In this document: positions 38,201 to 41,395 of the stretch, piece after piece
How the letters are laid out: every line of letters begins with the position of its first letter
Position numbering within the stretch: position 1 is the first letter of the stretch
Source of the DNA: Pelagibacteraceae bacterium AG-422-D23
GTDB lineage: Bacteria; Pseudomonadota; Alphaproteobacteria; Pelagibacterales; Pelagibacteraceae
Assembly (NCBI GenBank): GCA_003213615.1
Contig: QCMQ01000010.1
Location: 1 to 41,395 of the forward strand
Direction of reading: 5' to 3'
DNA length: 41,395 nt
Position numbers and translations under genes: made by a program
Notes under the pieces: model-generated
Told to the model about the DNA's origin: nothing
Seen by the model: the letters and a program-made list of their open reading frames with translations, nothing else
Database searches by the model: none

Positions 38201-38695
38201 ATTTCAAAAGAAGATTTAAAAGATGCTAACATAGCTGCAACACTGCTGAAGGTTCAAGAAAGAAAAACTGCAAAAGGAAATTCTTACGCTGTTCTAAAAT
38301 TAACAGATTTATCAAGTGTATTTGAACTTTTTATTTTCTCAGATGTTTTAGAATTAAATAGAGAAATTTTGAAAGAGGGCAACTCCCTTATTTTAACATT
38401 ATTTAAAAATATTTCTAATGATGAAAATCGACTTACTAGGATTAATGTCCAAAAAATAGCTTCACTTAAAGATTTATTTAATAGTCCTATAAATGAGGTT
38501 TCATTCGAAATTAAATCTAAGTTAGAAATCGAAAAAATATCCACAATTTTAGAAGGCGATGGTAAAACAATTGTAAATATTAATCTTAATTCTGGAGATA
38601 ATATTCTTAAATTTAGATTAAAAAATACACGTAAATTAGACAGAAAAGCTCTTAATTTATTGAGAAATCAAGAAATACAGGCAATAATTAACTAA
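35279..38695 (+). CDS. dnaE: DNA polymerase III subunit alpha
   Basis: A 1138-residue replicative polymerase, close to the usual 1150-1170. Order of domains: N-terminal PHP domain (HLKIHTQYSICEGAARIDDL, residues 11-30); polymerase core with GPGRGSGAGSLVAW near 361-374 and catalytic aspartates D404 and D406 in PDFDIDF; the fingers region with NKSHAAAYAIISYQTAFLK near 755-773; a helix-hairpin-helix region; and an OB fold (ATLLKVQERKTAKGNSYAVL) near residues 983-1002. There is no intein or interruption. It is the last gene of the run that starts at nuoA, and a 130-nt gap with a regulatory leader follows. It overlaps lolD by 8 nt. Confidence 0.98.
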   Translation: MPESYSQNFNHLKIHTQYSICEGAARIDDLQEYSKKNKIKSLGLCDTSNLCGALEFAEKIAKSGTQPIIGTQINFKIGETMGLLPLFALNEVGYKNIIELSSLSYLKNKELSDPHVDFELLLNNSEGVAVFSGTVFGLFGKLFDKGKFTEIDEIYSKIKKTFGDRFYLEIQRHNDQNEIGFEKFNLKKSLDLEIPVIATNEVFYLDKEMHEAHDALICIGNKTYINEKNRLRLTDQHYLKTNSEMSELFADLPEALENNYNFPLRCSYRPLFSNPILPNISSDKDGNADEILKKDSIEGLKVKFNKIFNLSEEDFENNNSYKEYKNRLNHELSIIIEMKYSSYFLIVADYIKWAKKNDIPVGPGRGSGAGSLVAWCLSITDVDPIKFNLIFERFLNPDRISMPDFDIDFCEDKRDQVFEYLTTKYKDSVAHIITFGKLKARMVIRDVGRVLGLSYGFVDSISKMIPFDPSRPQNLTQCIAGEPRLQKLINDDPRIKKLTDLSLKLEGLNRNVATHAAGVVIADKKLTEVVPLYKDVSADLLLPSTQFDMYSAENAGLVKFDFLGLKTLTVINNTQKLVRKKIKDFHIDKISYEDQKVFDLMSTGKTVGLFQIESAGMREALIQMKPNHIEDITALVALYRPGPMSNIPTYNDCKHGKQKPDYLHPLLEDILKPTYGVIIYQEQVMQIAQKLSGFTAGQADLLRRAMGKKKRAELEKQKLGFIAGAVKNGIAKDIAAGIFLKIEPFAEYGFNKSHAAAYAIISYQTAFLKTYYPKEFIAASMTMDISNQNKLSEFYEELKRLNVEVVRPDINECFADFRTIDNKFYYALGGIKAVGYEAISNIVRERILNGKFESIHDFINRVNPKDINKLQLEGLVKAGSFDKLNSNRQALYNSIPAIIAKSKNIFDNKSANQIDLFSEDKSAQDEILIKTEDWKFEERLSKEFEAVGFFISDHPLNQFTEIFNDYKITDYSSFISKEDLKDANIAATLLKVQERKTAKGNSYAVLKLTDLSSVFELFIFSDVLELNREILKEGNSLILTLFKNISNDENRLTRINVQKIASLKDLFNSPINEVSFEIKSKLEIEKISTILEGDGKTIVNINLNSGDNILKFRLKNTRKLDRKALNLLRNQEIQAIIN

Positions 38696-38766
38696 ATAAT
38701 CACTTGTTAAATAAAGTAAATATTTGTAAATACTTCCTAAATTAAATTAACACGCACACAGTTGTT

Positions 38767-38825
38767 GGTTTTATACCTCCGGTCCTTAATTGGAAATTAC
38801 TGTGGTGGCTTAACCGGGAATAAAT
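38767..38825 (+). promoter_or_regulatory. Probable ribosomal protein S2 (rpsB) leader RNA
   Basis: The 5' UTR of rpsB is much more GC-rich than the surrounding intergenic DNA and looks structured. CCGGT at 38779-38783 can pair with ACCGG at 38113+675 of the same leader, that is 38113 is not meant literally: the partner is 38788 bases further on the window scale at 38113-plus, located at positions 38 813-38 817. GGT/ACC (38767-38769 with 38775-38777) can form a small hairpin just before it. The downstream strand overlaps the Shine-Dalgarno-like GGGAA at 38816-38820, six nucleotides before the ATG, so pairing would hide the ribosome-binding site. This fits autogenous control by S2. I recall rpsB leader motifs reported from Pelagibacter comparative studies, but I could not run a covariance model. 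Confidence 0.65.
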
Positions 38826-39644
38826 ATGAAAATACCTAACGTTACAATACAACAATTATTAGAAGCAGGCGTTCATCTTGGACATAAAACTTTAAGATGG
38901 AATCCAAAAATGAAAAAATACATTTTTGGTAAAAGAGACTCAATCCACATTATAGACTTGACCCAAACACTTGAACTTACAAAAGTAGCTCTAGAAAAAG
39001 TTTATAATACAATCACAAATAATGGAAAAATTTTATTTGTTTCTACAAAGAAACAAGCCTCAGAAGCAATCGCAGAAGTAGCTAAAGAAACTAACCAATA
39101 TTATGTAAATTATAGATGGTTAGGAGGTATGTTAACTAATTGGGGAACAATTTCAAATTCAATAAAAAAATTAAAAAAATTAGAAACTGATTTAGTTTCA
39201 GAAAATAGAGGCTTCACAAAAAAAGAACTGCTTAAAATGAGTGTTAAAAGAGATAAACTTCAAAGATCATTGGGTGGAATAGCTGAAATGAAAAAAATTC
39301 CTGATTTAGTATTTGTTATAGATACAAATTATGAATCTTTGGCTATAGCTGAGTCTGCTAAATTAGGAATTCCTATTATTGCTATTTTAGACAGTAATTC
39401 AAATCCAGATAATATTGATTATCCAATCCCTGGTAATGATGATGCAAGAAGAGCTATTGATCTTTATTGTAATTTAATCAAAGAGACAATTAATAACGCT
39501 AAAAGTTCTTCATCAGTGGATGAGATAAAAAAAGATAAAGCTAAAGACTCTAAAGTTGAAGATAAAACAAAAACCATTCAGGAAATAGATAGAGAAAAAT
39601 TAGAGAAAAAATTTTCAAAAGAAGATAAGGAGAAATTAAACTAA
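38826..39644 (+). CDS. rpsB: 30S ribosomal protein S2
   Basis: A 272-residue S2, with the family start [23 protein letters not shown] (core [14 protein letters not shown] at residues 16-29), followed by [20 protein letters not shown] near 98-107 and [12 protein letters not shown] near 159-170. A C-terminal extension after about residue 228 is rich in lysine, aspartate and serine, as in other alphaproteobacteria. S2 joins the small subunit late and contacts S1. It starts a translation operon with tsf, frr and uppS; its own expression is probably limited by the leader just upstream. Its stop overlaps the tsf start by 1 nt. Confidence 0.98.
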   Translation: MKIPNVTIQQLLEAGVHLGHKTLRWNPKMKKYIFGKRDSIHIIDLTQTLELTKVALEKVYNTITNNGKILFVSTKKQASEAIAEVAKETNQYYVNYRWLGGMLTNWGTISNSIKKLKKLETDLVSENRGFTKKELLKMSVKRDKLQRSLGGIAEMKKIPDLVFVIDTNYESLAIAESAKLGIPIIAILDSNSNPDNIDYPIPGNDDARRAIDLYCNLIKETINNAKSSSSVDEIKKDKAKDSKVEDKTKTIQEIDREKLEKKFSKEDKEKLN

Positions 39645-40495
39645 TGAGTGATATAGAAAAGGTTAAAAAACTTAGAGAAGCGACAGGAGCAGGTTTTAAA
39701 GATTGCAATTCAGCTATCAAGGAATCAAATGGAGATTTAGATAAGGCAATCGAAATTTTAAGAGTAAAAGGAATTTCTAAAGCTTCAAAAAAAATGTCTA
39801 GAGATGCAAAAGAGGGAGTTGTTGTAGTTAGTGGGGATGAAAAAAAAACTTCTCTTATAGAGGTAAATTGTGAAACAGATTTTGTTGCAAAAAATGATGA
39901 TTTTATTTCTTTCGTTAAAGAACTAAGTGAATTAAATAACGAAAAAAATTCAAATGTTGAAAATTTAAAGTCAGCTAAAATGAAAAATGGTCAAACAGTT
40001 GATGATAACTTAGTTGCTTTGATTGCAAAAATTGGTGAAAAAATCACTATTGGAAAGGCTAAAACAATTACAAATTTTGACGGTATAAACAATCACTATC
40101 TTCATACTGTTGTAAAAGATAATGTTGCAAAATTAGCTGTAATGGTTTCATTGGAAACTAAAGATAGTTCAGATTCAGTGAAAAATTTTAGTAAACAATT
40201 ATCTATGCATATTGCAGCATCAAATCCATTAGCTTTAGAATCAAATTCAATTGATCAGGAAATTATAGATAAAGAACAAGAGTTGGTTACAGAGGAATTA
40301 AAAAATTCAGGAAAACCCGAGGATATTGCAAAAAAAATTAGCTTAGGTAAGATGAATAAATTTAAAGAGGAAAATGCTCTTTTAACTCAGGCTTGGGTAA
40401 TGGAACCAAAGAAAAAAGTAAAAGATATATTAAAAGAACTTTCTATAGCTGATTTAAAAATTAAAGAATTTTATAGAATAAAGATTGGAGAATAA
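39644..40495 (+). CDS. tsf: Elongation factor Ts
   Basis: A 283-residue guanine-nucleotide exchange factor for EF-Tu. The N-terminal UBA-like motif [20 protein letters not shown] (residues 8-27) and the core segment [14 protein letters not shown] near 74-87 (TDFV contacts the EF-Tu nucleotide site) are conserved. The later region includes [10 protein letters not shown] near 189-198. It overlaps rpsB by 1 nt and frr follows without any gap. In many bacteria pyrH lies between tsf and frr; here it does not. Confidence 0.98.
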   Translation: MSDIEKVKKLREATGAGFKDCNSAIKESNGDLDKAIEILRVKGISKASKKMSRDAKEGVVVVSGDEKKTSLIEVNCETDFVAKNDDFISFVKELSELNNEKNSNVENLKSAKMKNGQTVDDNLVALIAKIGEKITIGKAKTITNFDGINNHYLHTVVKDNVAKLAVMVSLETKDSSDSVKNFSKQLSMHIAASNPLALESNSIDQEIIDKEQELVTEELKNSGKPEDIAKKISLGKMNKFKEENALLTQAWVMEPKKKVKDILKELSIADLKIKEFYRIKIGE

Positions 40496-41047
40496 ATGTT
40501 CGATGAGAAATCATACAGCCTTAAAATGGATAAAACCATTGAGATTTTCTCTAAAGAATTATCTTCATTAAGAACCGGTAGAGCTAATGCATCAATGCTA
40601 GATTTAATAAAAGTTGATGTTTATGGCCAGCAAATGCCTATTAATCAAGTTGGAAGCATTACAACTCCAGAACCAAGAATGATAAACATTCAAGTTTGGG
40701 ATGTTAACAATGTTACTTTAGTTGATGCAGCAATTCAAAAATCAGATTTAGGTCTGAACCCTCAAATAGATGGTCAGTTGATTAGATTACCAGTTCCAGA
40801 GCTTAACGAAGAAAGAAGAACTGAATTAAAAAAGTTAATTAAATCTATTGGAGAAAAATGTAAGGTTTCAATAAGAAATATAAGAAGAGAAGGAAATGAG
40901 GATTTAAAAAAATTATTAAAATCAAAAGAAATAAGTGAAGATGACGAAAAATCTTATGAGAAAATAATTCAATCAATTACAGATAATCATATAAAATCTG
41001 TTGATGATAAAGTTGCTTTAAAAGAAAAAGAAATAATGACCGTATGA
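40496..41047 (+). CDS. frr: Ribosome recycling factor
   Basis: A 183-residue RRF, which with EF-G splits ribosomes after termination. Recognisable segments are LSSLRTGRANASMLD near residues 22-36, YGQQMPINQVGSITTPEPR (43-61), LPVPELNEERRTEL near 98-111, and SIRNIRREGNEDLKKL near 125-140. The ATG is directly after the tsf stop, with GGAG in the last tsf codons as the ribosome-binding site. The stop overlaps the uppS start (ATGA). Confidence 0.98.
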   Translation: MFDEKSYSLKMDKTIEIFSKELSSLRTGRANASMLDLIKVDVYGQQMPINQVGSITTPEPRMINIQVWDVNNVTLVDAAIQKSDLGLNPQIDGQLIRLPVPELNEERRTELKKLIKSIGEKCKVSIRNIRREGNEDLKKLLKSKEISEDDEKSYEKIIQSITDNHIKSVDDKVALKEKEIMTV

Positions 41048-41395
41048 GCCCTTTAAAACATGTAGCCATTATCATGGATGGTAATGGAAGGTGGGGCGTA
41101 AAGCATAAAAAATCAAGAAATGCAGGTCATAAAGCTGGACTTATAACCGTAGAAAACATAATCAAAGAGACAATAAAAAATAACATTAAATATTTAACCT
41201 TGTACGCTTTTTCTACAGAAAACTGGAAAAGACCAGAAAGCGAAATAACTTTTTTATTTAATCTACTTGAAAATTTTTTAGAAAATAAAATTGAACTACT
41301 ACATAAGCAAAATATAAAATTAAATATTATCGGGAAAAAAAATTTTTCAAAGAAAATAAATAAACTTTTAAATATTTCTGAAAAAAAAACTAAAA
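41044..41395 (+). CDS. uppS: Isoprenyl transferase (undecaprenyl diphosphate synthase), 5' part
   Basis: The first 117 codons of a cis-prenyltransferase, cut by the window end. It makes the C55 lipid carrier for cell-wall and polysaccharide synthesis from farnesyl diphosphate and isopentenyl diphosphate. The catalytic motif HVAIIMDGNGRW is at residues 6-17, with D12 as the metal-binding aspartate; YLTLYAFSTENWKRP follows near 50-64. Its place after frr is standard. The reading frame is intact to the edge; about half of the gene is missing. Confidence 0.96.
   Translation, partial: MSPLKHVAIIMDGNGRWGVKHKKSRNAGHKAGLITVENIIKETIKNNIKYLTLYAFSTENWKRPESEITFLFNLLENFLENKIELLHKQNIKLNIIGKKNFSKKINKLLNISEKKTK

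Noticed and set aside
1..41395. CRISPR arrays, insertion sequences, integrases or phage genes
   Set aside because: No regularly spaced repeats, transposase motifs or phage structural genes were seen anywhere in the window.

Overview
The window looks like a piece of a streamlined, AT-rich marine alphaproteobacterial chromosome, most likely SAR11 (Pelagibacterales). The reasons are the very high A+T content, intergenic gaps that are mostly under 20 nt, many start/stop overlaps, a short ProS without the usual editing insertion, DUF1467 and DUF1289 genes, and the alphaproteobacterial order clpP-clpX-lon / tRNA / nuoA-N / birA-coaX-rnj-DUF1467-proS-lolCD-dnaE. This assignment rests on gene content and recalled synteny, not on a database search. 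I see no CRISPR array, insertion sequence, prophage or plasmid feature.

Layout. (1) 1-3639: a nutrient-uptake block on the + strand, with the end of a TRAP small permease, the TRAP large permease, an NCS1-type nucleobase/hydantoin permease and a short-chain dehydrogenase. (2) 3640-7334: a patchwork of small genes on both strands: DUF3047, YbgC thioesterase, a family-5 uracil-DNA glycosylase, a periplasmic histidine phosphatase, a secreted protein of unknown function and DUF1289. Four very short unannotated ORFs (43-57 codons) also fit here. (3) 7436-13417: tRNA-Leu followed after 10 nt by a protein quality-control cluster, tig-clpP-clpX-lon. (4) 13467-14921: tRNA-Val and tRNA-Asp flank a single opposite-strand family-2 glycosyltransferase. 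(5) 15009-38695: one nearly gapless run of 22 + strand genes. It holds all 14 subunits of respiratory complex I (nuoA-N), then birA, coaX, RNase J, DUF1467, proS, lolC/E, lolD and dnaE. (6) 38696-41395: a probable S2-type leader, then rpsB-tsf-frr-uppS, with uppS cut by the window end and pyrH absent from its common place between tsf and frr.

How the genes fit together. Most of the window is core growth machinery: folding and proteolysis, NADH oxidation coupled to proton pumping, cofactor loading (biotin, CoA), RNA decay, tRNA charging, lipoprotein sorting, replication and translation. The uptake block at the left end and the lone glycosyltransferase between tRNAs look like the variable parts. 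I found no clear undescribed multi-gene system. The most interesting items are the unannotated small ORFs, the 22-gene array, the rpsB leader, the tRNA-Leu/tig junction with the His-rich trigger factor tail, and two GC-rich patches inside the TRAP permease gene.
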